Assembly: GCF_000372465.1 (NCBI RefSeq) | Contig: NZ_AQUZ01000007.1 | Span: 157,128 to 221,127 of the forward strand | Origin: Kribbella catacumbae DSM 19601 | GTDB taxonomy: Bacteria > Actinomycetota > Actinomycetes > Propionibacteriales > Kribbellaceae | Length of the DNA: 64,000 bases | Direction of reading: 5' to 3' | Shown: positions 16,782 through 24,656 of the stretch, piece after piece | Numbering within the stretch: the stretch's first letter is position 1 | Layout: each line of letters starts with the position of its first letter | Program-made: the position numbers and the translations under genes | Notes under the pieces: generated by a model | The model's database searches: none | Told to the model about the DNA's origin: nothing | What the model saw: the letters and a program-made list of their open reading frames with translations, nothing else

Positions 16782-17729
16782 ATGAACACCCGACTCGGAC
16801 GCGGACTCGGTGCGCTGATTCCCAGCACCCCCGCCCCCGGCACGACGAACAGCCTGGGGAGCAAGTCCAGCTCGATTCCGGGGGCACCGCCCGTACCGGC
16901 CGGTCCTGAGCTCGCGGCGGTACCCGGCGCGGAGTTCGCGGAGATCGACGTCGACAAGATCACCCCGAACCCGAAGCAGCCGCGCAGCGCCTTCGACGAG
17001 GACGCGATGGCGGAACTCGTGCACTCGGTGAAGGAGATCGGCCTGCTGCAGCCGATCGTCGTGCGGCGGCTGACCGATACGACGTACGAGCTGGTGATGG
17101 GTGAGCGCCGGTGGCGTGCGACCCAGGAGGCTGGGCTCACCACCATCCCAGCGATCGTCCGGGAAACCTCCGATGACGTCATGCTCCGGGACGCGCTGCT
17201 GGAGAACCTCCACCGCAGTCAGCTGAACCCGCTGGAAGAGGCGGCGGCGTACCAGCAGATGCTCGACGACTTCGGTTGCACGCAGGAGGTGTTGGCGACT
17301 CGCATTGGTCGTTCGCGGCCGCAGATCTCGAACACCCTGCGCCTGCTGAAGCTGCCGGCCTCGGTTCAGCGCCGGGTTGCTGCCGGCGTACTGTCCGCGG
17401 GTCATGCTCGAGCGTTGCTGGGTCTGCCCAGCGGCGACGCCATCGAGCGGCTGGCTCAGCGGATCGTTGCTGAAGGACTGTCGGTGCGTACGGTCGAAGA
17501 GATCGTCTCGATGGGGGACATGTCGGCCGACGACCCCACTCCGGCCCGACGCCGCAACAAGCCCGTCGCCCCGCGCCTGGTCGACCTCGCCGACCGCCTG
17601 TCGGATCGCTTCGAGACGCGCGTCAAGGTCGACCTCGGCAAAACTAAGGGACGCATCACCGTCGAGTTCGCCACCGTCGACGACCTGGAACGAATCGTCA
17701 CCCTGATGGACCCGACCAAGGAGTCCTGA
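16782..17729 (+). CDS. parB: Chromosome partitioning protein ParB
   Basis: A CTP-dependent DNA clamp that loads at parS, spreads, and recruits ParA and SMC. The 315-residue protein opens with [14 protein letters not shown], the N-terminal ParA-contact segment. It carries the nucleotide-binding [12 protein letters not shown] and [14 protein letters not shown] motifs, then the helix-turn-helix ([23 protein letters not shown], about residues 175-197) and a C-terminal dimerisation region. The ATG at 16782 follows a GAGGGAG signal and matches family starts better than the TTG at 16743. A strong terminator follows the stop. Confidence 0.96.
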   Translation: MNTRLGRGLGALIPSTPAPGTTNSLGSKSSSIPGAPPVPAGPELAAVPGAEFAEIDVDKITPNPKQPRSAFDEDAMAELVHSVKEIGLLQPIVVRRLTDTTYELVMGERRWRATQEAGLTTIPAIVRETSDDVMLRDALLENLHRSQLNPLEEAAAYQQMLDDFGCTQEVLATRIGRSRPQISNTLRLLKLPASVQRRVAAGVLSAGHARALLGLPSGDAIERLAQRIVAEGLSVRTVEEIVSMGDMSADDPTPARRRNKPVAPRLVDLADRLSDRFETRVKVDLGKTKGRITVEFATVDDLERIVTLMDPTKES

Positions 17730-17748
17730 ACACCTCAAAACCACCGAG

Positions 17749-17785
17749 AACGCCCTGCGCCAACTTTCAGTTGGCACAGGGCGTT
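17749..17785 (+). terminator. Strong intrinsic terminator after parB
   Basis: A long hairpin: AACGCCCTG pairs with CAGGGCGTT and GCCAACT pairs with AGTTGGC, with one C-A mismatch between the two stems and a TTC loop. CTGCTTTG follows. It starts about 20 bases after the parB stop. Confidence 0.85.
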
Positions 17786-17789
17786 CTGC

Positions 17790-18600
17790 TTTGTGGCCGG
17801 AGGAGCCGGGCAAGGTGGGCGGGGGGAAAGGCGTGGTGCGGCGAGGCGAGTCGCTGGGACGCGGCTGGCGGAAGGCGGGCGGAGCGTGCGTGGCGGGGAA
17901 GGCTCGGTACGCGGGGCAGGGAGAGGCGCCGGAGCGTGGGCTGGGGAAGGAGCAGAGCGCGCGTGGCGGGGGAAGGCGCGGCACGCAGGCACGGCGAGGC
18001 GCGCGAAGCAGACAAGGCGAGGCGGCTGGGTGGAGAGGGCGACGCGACGTGAGGCCAAGAAGGCGCCAGCGCGCACGACCGCGGCGAGCGGGGCCGGGTA
18101 TGGCGGACCAAGGTGGGCAGGTCTGGTTGTGGCGAGGTGGGCGGGGATGGAGTGTGACGCGGAGGCTTGGAGGTGGCTACGCGAGGCGGTGCGAGCGTGG
18201 CGGTGTGATCGCCTTCCACAGGTGGGTGTGCTCGCGCCAGGAGGCGGAACCACCGACCGGCCCGACGGGCGCGTAGTAGCGAGGCGGGCGGGTGGCGCAA
18301 GCGGGCGTGGCGGTGTGAGCGGTGGGTTGTGGCGGGTAGGCGAGGCGAGCGAGCCGACGTGAGCGATGAGGGGCGACGCCGGGGTCAGGCGAGCGGGCCT
18401 GGTGTGGCCGGGCAAGGCGAGCGACCCGGTGTGGCCGGGCAGCTCATCGGCCGGCCACTTGTCGTCGGCGGGCGCGCGCGAGCCCTCGTACTCCGGCCCG
18501 GCCGTCGGGCAAGGCGGGTGACCCGGTGTGGCCGGGCAAGGCGAGCGGGGTCGGGTGCGTGACGGAGATGGGGTGGGTGTGGAGACGCGGCGGGGTGGAG
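17790..18600. other. G-rich low-complexity intergenic region
   Basis: About 800 bases with a very high G to C imbalance on the plus strand and few T. It is made of drifting GGCGAGG, GGGCAAGG and GCGGGTG words. A longer word (GGTGTGGCCGGGCA) occurs three times at 18401, 18428 and 18525, twice followed by AGGCGAGCG. Several long open frames exist in multiple frames on both strands, as expected where stop codons are rare; their products are arginine- or proline-rich without domains. I see no credible gene. Base composition differs sharply from the neighbours. Confidence 0.7.
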
Positions 18601-19761
18601 CTAGTGGGCGGTGTGGATTTGGGTGGGTGGGGGGTGTTCGGTACCGGCGGTCCAGATGCGGTGGATGGAGCGGGTGGCGCGGATGTTGGTGAGGGGGTTG
18701 TCGTCGAGGAGGATGAGGTCGGCGCGTAGACCTGGCTTGATGGTGCCGCGGTCGGTTAGGCCGAAGGTCTGGGCTGCTAGGTGGGTCGCTGCCTGCAGTG
18801 CGTCGGCGGGGGTTAGGCCGGCGTCGACCAGTAGTTCGAGTTCGTGGTGGAGGCTGGCGCCGGGGGCGGGCTGGAACGGTACGCCGGGGGTTTGGTTTGT
18901 GTCGGTGCCGGCTAGTACGCGTACGCCGGCCTGGTGGAGCAGGGTCACGCTGAGGCGGGAGGCGGCGAATCCTGCCGGTTGGCCGACTGCTCCTGCGATG
19001 CCTTCCATCATGGTCAAAGTGGGAATCACCGTGCAGTCGGCGGCGGCGAGCCGAGCCACCACCTGCTGGTCCAGGGCCATGCCTAGCGGGACGTGGGTGA
19101 TGACGTCCGCGTCGGCGTCGAGCGCCATGATGACGGCCTCTTGCGACACGGCGTGCACTACGACCCGCATTCCGTGGGCGTGTGCCGCGGTCGCCAGGGC
19201 GATGACGGTTTGCTGGTCTGGCCCGCCTTCGCCGGGGTCGGCGATGATCTTCAGGTAGTCGGATCCTTCGGCCAGCCGTGCCATGACGAACGACTCGGCC
19301 TGGTCCGGGCGGGTGACGACGGCGTCGGCCGGCATCGTCGGGATGCGGGAGTGCAGGCCGTCCGGGCCGATGGCGGGAGTGCCCGCGCTGCGCACATCGG
19401 TCGTGGCTGTGCTCCGTGCACCGGTCGTGCCTGCGCTGCGCACATCGGTCGTGCCCCCGCTGCGTCCATCGATCGGGCCCGGTGCGCCGCGCAGCGTGGC
19501 CAATCGCTGCGGGGGAAACGTCCCCATGTCGAGGGCGGTGGTGACTCCGTACGAGCAGAGCTTCTGCACCGTGAACTGGTCGTGGAGGTGGATGTGAGCG
19601 TCGATCAGGCCGGGCAACAGCACACGGCCGTCAGCCTCGACGACCTCCGCGCCGGTGGGGTCGGTGCCGATGACGCCGTCGGCGATGACGACCGTCCGTG
19701 GCTCTGACAACTGGTGCCCGTCGAAGACCCGTGCGCCGCGGATGGCGATTCGATCAGTCAT
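18601..19761 (-). CDS. Metal-dependent amidohydrolase (imidazolonepropionase-like)
   Basis: A 386-residue cytoplasmic hydrolase of the amidohydrolase superfamily. Visible metal-site features are HIHLHD (about residues 57-62), a Lys in SDYLKIIADP, later His residues in VVVHAVS and VITHVP, and the conserved Asp in AGTDTN. This layout fits the subgroup of aryldialkylphosphatase- or imidazolonepropionase-like dipeptidases; the substrate is unknown. The middle contains an inserted eight-residue repeat. The ATG at 19761 has an AGGAAGG signal and overlaps the upstream transporter gene by eight bases, so the pair is probably one operon controlled by the divergent MarR protein. Confidence 0.87.
   Translation of the reverse strand: MTDRIAIRGARVFDGHQLSEPRTVVIADGVIGTDPTGAEVVEADGRVLLPGLIDAHIHLHDQFTVQKLCSYGVTTALDMGTFPPQRLATLRGAPGPIDGRSGGTTDVRSAGTTGARSTATTDVRSAGTPAIGPDGLHSRIPTMPADAVVTRPDQAESFVMARLAEGSDYLKIIADPGEGGPDQQTVIALATAAHAHGMRVVVHAVSQEAVIMALDADADVITHVPLGMALDQQVVARLAAADCTVIPTLTMMEGIAGAVGQPAGFAASRLSVTLLHQAGVRVLAGTDTNQTPGVPFQPAPGASLHHELELLVDAGLTPADALQAATHLAAQTFGLTDRGTIKPGLRADLILLDDNPLTNIRATRSIHRIWTAGTEHPPPTQIHTAH
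19379..19474 (-). repeat. In-frame 24-bp repeat in the amidohydrolase gene, four units
   Basis: Four imperfect 24-base units at 19379, 19403, 19427 and 19451 encode eight-residue units of the type DVRSAGTT on the minus strand. They sit between the first metal motif and the catalytic Lys, a position where family members normally have a short loop. Confidence 0.85.
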
Positions 19762-20929
19762 GACTTCCGTACCTTCCTTGGGTGATTGAGACAGCCGCCC
19801 GAGTGCGGAACGACCACCACAGCGCGGCCAGCGCCAGGAGTCCGGCAGCGAAGGCGGCGTAGCCGATGCCAGCCCGTCCGGCCACGCCGTAGCCGAGTGC
19901 GCCGACCAAGCCGCCTGTGCTGATGCCGAGATAGATGGTGCTCTGATGAAGCCCGAGAACGATCGGCGCGACGTTGGGGGCGGCAGCGGTGACACGCAAC
20001 TGCTGAGGCACGTTGACCATCCAGTGCAGCATCGCCCAGGCGCTGACGCTCACCAGCGCGAGCGGCATGCTGACCGCCACCAGCGGGAGCACCAGCACTG
20101 CGACGGTGAGCGCTGGGGCGACCACTGCGATCGTGCGTCCTGGGCCGTAGCGATCAGCCAGCTGGCCTGCGATCAGGTTGCCTGCGACAGCGCCGGCGCC
20201 AAAGACCAGCAACGCCAGGAACTGCCGGTCTGGGTCACCTGCTGTGGCAGGCCGCAGTACCTCGTCGATGAAGTTGTAGATCGTCCAACTCGCAGTCAGG
20301 CATAGCCAGGTCGCCAGCAGGGTGGCGAGGACCTGCCGATCTCGTAGTGGTGCCACCCGAGCCTTGAGCGGGATCGGTGGCGACCCGGCGAGCGCTGGCA
20401 GCGACAGGATGCCGACCATCGGCAGGGTCGCGATGAGCGCGAGCAGGCCAAGCACCAGGCGCCAACTGACCGCGCTGCCCAGCCAGGCACCGGTAGGAAG
20501 ACCGAGGACGATTGCCGTCGTCAGGCCGCCCACTACGACAGCCACCGCGCGTCCCTGCCTGTCGCCCGGCACTAGTCGACGCGCCACTGCCAGTGCGTTG
20601 GCGGTGTAGACGCCGGCACCTACACCGGCTACCACGCGTGCGGCAGCTGCGCTCGGGAAGTCCGCCGCGATTGCGGTCAGGCCGTTGCCCGTGGCGAACA
20701 CAGCCAGCGCCACGAGCAGCACCTGCCTTGGCGGTCGATGCCCGACCAGGGTGGTCAGGAGCGGGCCGCCCAGGGCGTAGGCGAGCGCGTACACGACGAT
20801 CAGTTGGCCGGTGACGGCTCGGCTGGCGTTCAGGTCCGTACTGATAGTCCCGAGCATCGGCGCCAGGACGAAGGTCGAGACACCGACCGTGAAATTGCCG
20901 GCAGCGAGTGCGATCAGCTTGGCGTTCAT
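19754..20929 (-). CDS. MFS transporter, drug-efflux (DHA) type
   Basis: A 391-residue major facilitator with about twelve transmembrane helices. It shows a GHRPPRQ segment in the first cytoplasmic loop and ADRYGPGR in the middle loop (motif A of each half), plus a motif-C-like G-rich region in helix 5. Such proteins export small molecules with protons. It overlaps the amidohydrolase gene by eight bases and is divergent from a MarR regulator whose operator sites lie in the shared promoter, so it is likely induced by the MarR ligand. Substrate unknown. Confidence 0.9.
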   Translation of the reverse strand: MNAKLIALAAGNFTVGVSTFVLAPMLGTISTDLNASRAVTGQLIVVYALAYALGGPLLTTLVGHRPPRQVLLVALAVFATGNGLTAIAADFPSAAAARVVAGVGAGVYTANALAVARRLVPGDRQGRAVAVVVGGLTTAIVLGLPTGAWLGSAVSWRLVLGLLALIATLPMVGILSLPALAGSPPIPLKARVAPLRDRQVLATLLATWLCLTASWTIYNFIDEVLRPATAGDPDRQFLALLVFGAGAVAGNLIAGQLADRYGPGRTIAVVAPALTVAVLVLPLVAVSMPLALVSVSAWAMLHWMVNVPQQLRVTAAAPNVAPIVLGLHQSTIYLGISTGGLVGALGYGVAGRAGIGYAAFAAGLLALAALWWSFRTRAAVSITQGRYGSHD

Positions 20930-20970
20930 TGGTTTCTCGCAGCGGCATGGGCAGGTCCTGCGCGAAGGTA

Positions 20971-21023
20971 GTTGAAGGCTTCAACCATGGATCCACGGTA
21001 CAGGACTAGTTGAAGAGTTCAAC
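20971..21023. promoter_or_regulatory. Two palindromic MarR-type operators
   Basis: GTTGAAGGCTTCAAC at 20971-20985 and GTTGAAGAGTTCAAC at 21009-21023: both are 15-bp inverted repeats with identical 6-bp arms (GTTGAA/TTCAAC) and a 3-base spacer, centred 38 bp apart. They lie in the gap between the MFS gene and marR; the second ends 16 bases before the marR ATG. This is the expected place for autoregulation and repression of the exporter. Confidence 0.85.
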
Positions 21024-21039
21024 CGCTATCCTTGGCGTC

Positions 21040-21513
21040 ATGGCTGGTTCGGGGTGGCTGGATGATGCTCAGCAGCGGCAGTGGCGCTCGTACGTCGAAG
21101 GGTCGGCGTTGCTGCTGGAGGTGCGCGATCGCCGGCTGCGGAGCCAACACAACGTGTCGTTGGCAGACTTCGAGATCCTGATGCGTCTGTCCGAGGCGCC
21201 CGGGGGTCGCCTACGGATGGCCGACCTCGCCGAGTTGTCGTACTACTCCCGGAGCCGGTTGTCGCACACAGTCGCGCGGCTGGAGGTTCGCCAGCTGGTC
21301 CAGCGAAGTGAGGACGACGAAGACAAGCGCGGTGTGGTCGCGTCGCTCACCGAGACCGGGCGGGCAGTGCTGGTGAAGGCCGCGAAGGACAACGTGCAAA
21401 CCGTTCGGGAGCACTTCGTCGACGTAGTCAGCCCGGCTGAGCTAGAGACCATCGGCCGGGCGTTCCGGAAAGTCGCGGCGAAGCTGCACGAGACTCCTCT
21501 GGAACAACCCTGA
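21040..21513 (+). CDS. MarR family transcriptional regulator
   Basis: A 157-residue winged helix-turn-helix repressor. The DNA-binding part reads LRMADLAELSYYSRSRLSHTVARLEVRQLVQR, followed by the wing with the family DEDKRG motif. The start is the ATG at 21040; a TTG at 21010 would begin inside the second operator and is unlikely. It is divergent from the MFS-amidohydrolase operon and convergent with the methyltransferase gene. Confidence 0.93.
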   Translation: MAGSGWLDDAQQRQWRSYVEGSALLLEVRDRRLRSQHNVSLADFEILMRLSEAPGGRLRMADLAELSYYSRSRLSHTVARLEVRQLVQRSEDDEDKRGVVASLTETGRAVLVKAAKDNVQTVREHFVDVVSPAELETIGRAFRKVAAKLHETPLEQP

Positions 21514-21519
21514 CCGAGA

Positions 21520-21572
21520 TTTGTCGACAAAGCTATTTGGCGATCTATCCCGGTCAATGTTTCATGTGAAAC
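21520..21572. promoter_or_regulatory. Convergent gap with two palindromes
   Basis: Between the marR stop and the methyltransferase stop lie TTTGTCGACAAA (21520-21531) and GTTTCATGTGAAAC (21559-21572). The first is identical to a palindrome before rpmH. The second differs from parS by one base (CATGTG for CACGTG) and extends to an 8-bp-arm hairpin, so it could be a degenerate parS or a terminator for marR. Confidence 0.5.
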
Positions 21573-21573
21573 A

Positions 21574-22344
21574 TCAGCTTTTGGTGGCTTTGATGACGTA
21601 GTACGCCGGGAGTTGAGTGGCCGTCGAGCCCAGCCCGGAGTAGCTGTCGGGGGCGGGGGATTCGGTGAAGGCCGTCAGGTGGAGGCCGGCCCGGAGGAGT
21701 GACATCACGATGTCGCTCGTGGGCCAGACAAAGGCTTCGAAGGGCGGGGGTGAGGCGGTGTCCCGTGCGCCGAAGGGGAGCTTGGCGTTGTCGGTGTCGC
21801 GACGAGAGGTGTTCCGGCCGAAATAGTTGCCGGCGACGGCGAGGTGATTCTGTCCGCGGACCGCGAGGACTTCCCAGATCGGGTGATGGTCGGCGAGCAG
21901 GACCGAGCCGCCAGAGGCCAGGCGGCTGGCCAGGATCTCAGTCAGACGGTCGAGGTCGGGAGCCCAGCAGATGGCGCCCCAGCTGAGGTAGATGAGGTCC
22001 AGGTCGACGAGGTCGGCCGGCAGATCGAACATGTTCGCCTGCCGGAAGTCGGCGGAGATGCCAGCGGCCGTGGCCTTCTGGCGGGCCATGGAGATGGCGA
22101 CGTCTGAGATGTCGATGCCGATTGCGGTGGCACCGAGGTTGGCCCAGGAAAGGACCTCGTCGCCGCAGGAGCAGGCGAGCTGCAGAACGCGCTTGCCCCG
22201 AACGTCGCCGGCCAGCTCCTGCTCGAAGTCCTCGAGGGCCAGACCGCCCGAGCCAAAGAAGTCGGCCGGCTGCCCGAGGCGGGCGGGTGCGATCTGGTTC
22301 CAGCTCGCACGGTTAGCCGCAGTGATCTGCTCCAAGGAAGTCAT
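21574..22344 (-). CDS. Class I SAM-dependent methyltransferase
   Basis: A 256-residue enzyme with a Rossmann-like methyltransferase fold. Motif I is VLQLACSCGDEVLSWANLGA (about residues 53-72), motif II GIDISDVAI, and a later acidic motif DLDLIYLSWGAICW. The C-terminal half resembles small-molecule methyltransferases of unknown substrate common in actinobacteria. It starts with ATG at 22344 and stands alone between marR and the SURF1 pair. Confidence 0.85.
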   Translation of the reverse strand: MTSLEQITAANRASWNQIAPARLGQPADFFGSGGLALEDFEQELAGDVRGKRVLQLACSCGDEVLSWANLGATAIGIDISDVAISMARQKATAAGISADFRQANMFDLPADLVDLDLIYLSWGAICWAPDLDRLTEILASRLASGGSVLLADHHPIWEVLAVRGQNHLAVAGNYFGRNTSRRDTDNAKLPFGARDTASPPPFEAFVWPTSDIVMSLLRAGLHLTAFTESPAPDSYSGLGSTATQLPAYYVIKATKS

Positions 22345-22394
22345 GCCGCTGAAGCTAGATCAGCGCGACCAGGAGCGGCACTGCATTAAAAGCC

Positions 22395-22739
22395 TCAGGC
22401 GGGGTTGAGTTCGTGGGTGACTTTCCGCTCGGCGTAGAACGAGAGGAAGGGGATGGTGCCGGCCAGGGCGACGAGGACCAGGCGGGGGAGGCTCCAGCGG
22501 AGGCGGCGGGCCAGGTCGAAGGCGCCCAGGAGGTAGACGACGTACAGGAAGCCGTGGAGGGGGCCGACCACGTTCATGACTGAGGGGTTGTCGCCGAGGT
22601 ACTTCAGGGGCATCGCGACGAACAGCAGGACCAGCAGCATGACGCCGACGATGTAGGCGATGACGCGGTACCGGGTGAGGGCGCCCTTGACCGCCGGGGT
22701 GAGAGCGGGCGTCGTGGCGGGATCTACGGGGGAGGTCAC
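22395..22739 (-). CDS. DUF3817 family membrane protein
   Basis: A 114-residue protein with about three transmembrane helices (about residues 26-42, 57-76 and 85-101). The segment VVGPLHGFLYVVYLLGAFDLA is typical of DUF3817. The GTG at 22739 overlaps the SURF1 stop by four bases (GTGA), so the two are translationally coupled. Being paired with SURF1 suggests a place in membrane or respiratory-chain assembly, but no activity is known. Confidence 0.85.
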   Translation of the reverse strand: MTSPVDPATTPALTPAVKGALTRYRVIAYIVGVMLLVLLFVAMPLKYLGDNPSVMNVVGPLHGFLYVVYLLGAFDLARRLRWSLPRLVLVALAGTIPFLSFYAERKVTHELNPA

Positions 22740-23593
22740 GCTGAAACGGTACCGCTTGGCTCCAGCTCGTCTTCCGGCTGGTCGGCATCGTCGCCGCGGT
22801 GGGCGTCGAGCACCATCCGGCCCCACATCCAGAGCGTGAACGCCGCGAAGATCCACCACTGGAAGGCGTACGCCACATTGCGCAGGCCGGCGTGGTCGGT
22901 CGGCGGAGCCGGCGCGGGCACGATCGTGGGGGCCAAGGCCGCACCAGCAGAGGCGGCCGAGTCGATCGATGAGAGCACCACGAAGGCGTCGTAGATCCGG
23001 TACTTCACCAGGTGCACGATCGTCGGGATGCGCAGCGACTGCAGCGTGCGCCCCTTGGCCGCGTCACCAGAGGCATCCTGAGCCTCCGACTGCGCGATCG
23101 CCCCAGTCAGCTCGACGCGCCCCGTCGGCGGCTTGGCCGCGGGGTCCGAGACCGTCGGCACCCAGCCGCGAACCACCATGACTGCGCCGGTCGATCCATC
23201 CGCCGCGCCACTCGAGTCCAATACGACAGGGCTGATCACCCAGAAGCCGTCCCGATCACCCAGCCGGCGATCCGTGATGAACAACTGGTCAGCGGCAGGT
23301 CCCCAAGTCCCAGAGACAGTCACCTTGCGCCCGACCGCCTTCGCGGGCAGCCCTTCGTCGATCGAGAAGAGCGTGTGCAGCGGGATCGGCGCACCCTCAG
23401 CCCGCTTGGCCGTCGCGGCGGCCGTCTTCGACTGGTACACGTCCAGCTGCCAGACACCGAGCACGGACATGGTCGAGGCGATCGCCAGCGCAAGCAGCAG
23501 CAGCCCGGTCCAACGCGGCGTCAGAATCGTCCGCCAAAGCGCCGGCCGCTCCGGATTGGGTGCCAGAGGCTCGGTGGCCGGCGCGACGGGCAT
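22736..23593 (-). CDS. SURF1 family cytochrome oxidase assembly protein
   Basis: SURF1 proteins help assemble heme-copper oxidases. The 285-residue protein has the two expected transmembrane helices near each end (about residues 30-48 and 245-263). The first is followed by G-x-W-Q-L-D-V-Y-Q-x-K, and there is a conserved VVRGWVP segment in the extracytoplasmic domain. The C-terminus shows Y-A-F-Q-W-W-I-F-A-A before a charged tail. It starts seven bases after the ddl stop and is coupled to the DUF3817 gene. Confidence 0.9.
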   Translation of the reverse strand: MPVAPATEPLAPNPERPALWRTILTPRWTGLLLLALAIASTMSVLGVWQLDVYQSKTAAATAKRAEGAPIPLHTLFSIDEGLPAKAVGRKVTVSGTWGPAADQLFITDRRLGDRDGFWVISPVVLDSSGAADGSTGAVMVVRGWVPTVSDPAAKPPTGRVELTGAIAQSEAQDASGDAAKGRTLQSLRIPTIVHLVKYRIYDAFVVLSSIDSAASAGAALAPTIVPAPAPPTDHAGLRNVAYAFQWWIFAAFTLWMWGRMVLDAHRGDDADQPEDELEPSGTVSA

Positions 23594-23600
23594 CAGAACC

Positions 23601-24548
23601 TCAACGAGCAGCGGCCGCGGCCAGCAGGTCGCGACACAGCACGCCGAGCTCGATCCCGGCAGCCTCGGCGGACAACGGCACCAGCGACGTCTCGGTCATC
23701 CCCGGAGCCACGTTCACCTCGAGGAACCACGGCACGCCGTCAGCGTCCACGACCAGGTCCGAGCGCGACAGATCCCGCAGCCCGAGCGCCCGATGCGCGG
23801 TCACCGCGGCAGCCGCACACGCTTCCGCGACCGAAGCCTCCAGCCGAGCCGGTACGACGAACTGCGTCGCGCCCGCCGTGTAGCGAGCCTCGTAGTCGTA
23901 GAACCCGGAGTCCGGCTGGATCTCCACAGCCGGCAACGCCCGCGGGCCATCGCCGGTGTCCACGATCGTCACGGCCACCTCGACGCCATCGATGTACTTC
24001 TCGATCAAAGCGACCGGACCGTACGCATAGGAGTTCACCATCGCGGCGGCGAGCTCATCGGCCGACCGCACGATCGAGGCGCCGAGCGCGGAGCCACCAC
24101 GTGCAGGCTTCACGACCAGCGGCAGACCGATCTGAGCGATCACGGCCTCCATCAGCGCAGCAGCACCCAGTTCGCGGAAGGTGTCATGCCCGAGTACGAC
24201 GGAAGGCGGCGTGTGGAGTCCGGCCGAGCCGACCATCGTCGCCGCGACCGGCTTGTCGAAGGCGGTCCGGCAGGCAGCCGCATCGGCGCCGACGTACGGC
24301 ACGCCGTACAGGTCGAGGACCTCGCGGAGGGCGCCGTCCTCGCCGGTGACGCCGTGCAGGACCGGGAAGACGGCGTCGGGCGGATCGTTGCGCAGCCGCT
24401 CGACCAGCCCGGCGTCCACATCGCGCTCCTCGACCTCGACACCGACGCTGCGCAGGGCATCGGCGACTCGGCGGCCGGAGCGTAGCGAGACGTCCCGTTC
24501 GTGCGACAGTCCGCCGGCCAATACCAGCACTCGACCCAGATCACTCAT
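23601..24548 (-). CDS. ddl: D-alanine--D-alanine ligase family ATP-grasp protein
   Basis: Joins two D-alanines with ATP for peptidoglycan precursors. The 315-residue protein has the N-terminal GGLSHERDVSLRSG motif, the VLHGVTGEDG substrate segment and an ATP-grasp core with VVKPARGGSALG. It ends with the metal-binding FLEVNVAPGMT. The ATG at 24548 has a GGGAAG signal; the frame extends to 24605 without support. The protein is shorter than typical Ddl (about 340-370 residues), and the fit to Ddl versus a related D-Ala ligase is good but not absolute. A second ddl elsewhere would be usual in actinobacteria. Confidence 0.85.
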   Translation of the reverse strand: MSDLGRVLVLAGGLSHERDVSLRSGRRVADALRSVGVEVEERDVDAGLVERLRNDPPDAVFPVLHGVTGEDGALREVLDLYGVPYVGADAAACRTAFDKPVAATMVGSAGLHTPPSVVLGHDTFRELGAAALMEAVIAQIGLPLVVKPARGGSALGASIVRSADELAAAMVNSYAYGPVALIEKYIDGVEVAVTIVDTGDGPRALPAVEIQPDSGFYDYEARYTAGATQFVVPARLEASVAEACAAAAVTAHRALGLRDLSRSDLVVDADGVPWFLEVNVAPGMTETSLVPLSAEAAGIELGVLCRDLLAAAAAR

Positions 24549-24656
24549 AGAAACTTCCCGATCACTAGTGGGCGACTCCGGCAGGCCGCCGGTCCCGAGG
24601 CCCATTTGAAAGGTACCGCCCCTTCCGGTGCGACCGAGCCGGAGCCCAGTAAACCT

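Noticed and set aside
17735..18415. 226-codon open frame on the minus strand after parB
   Set aside because: Product is Pro/Ala/Arg low complexity, starts and ends inside repeats and the terminator, and has no ribosome binding site.
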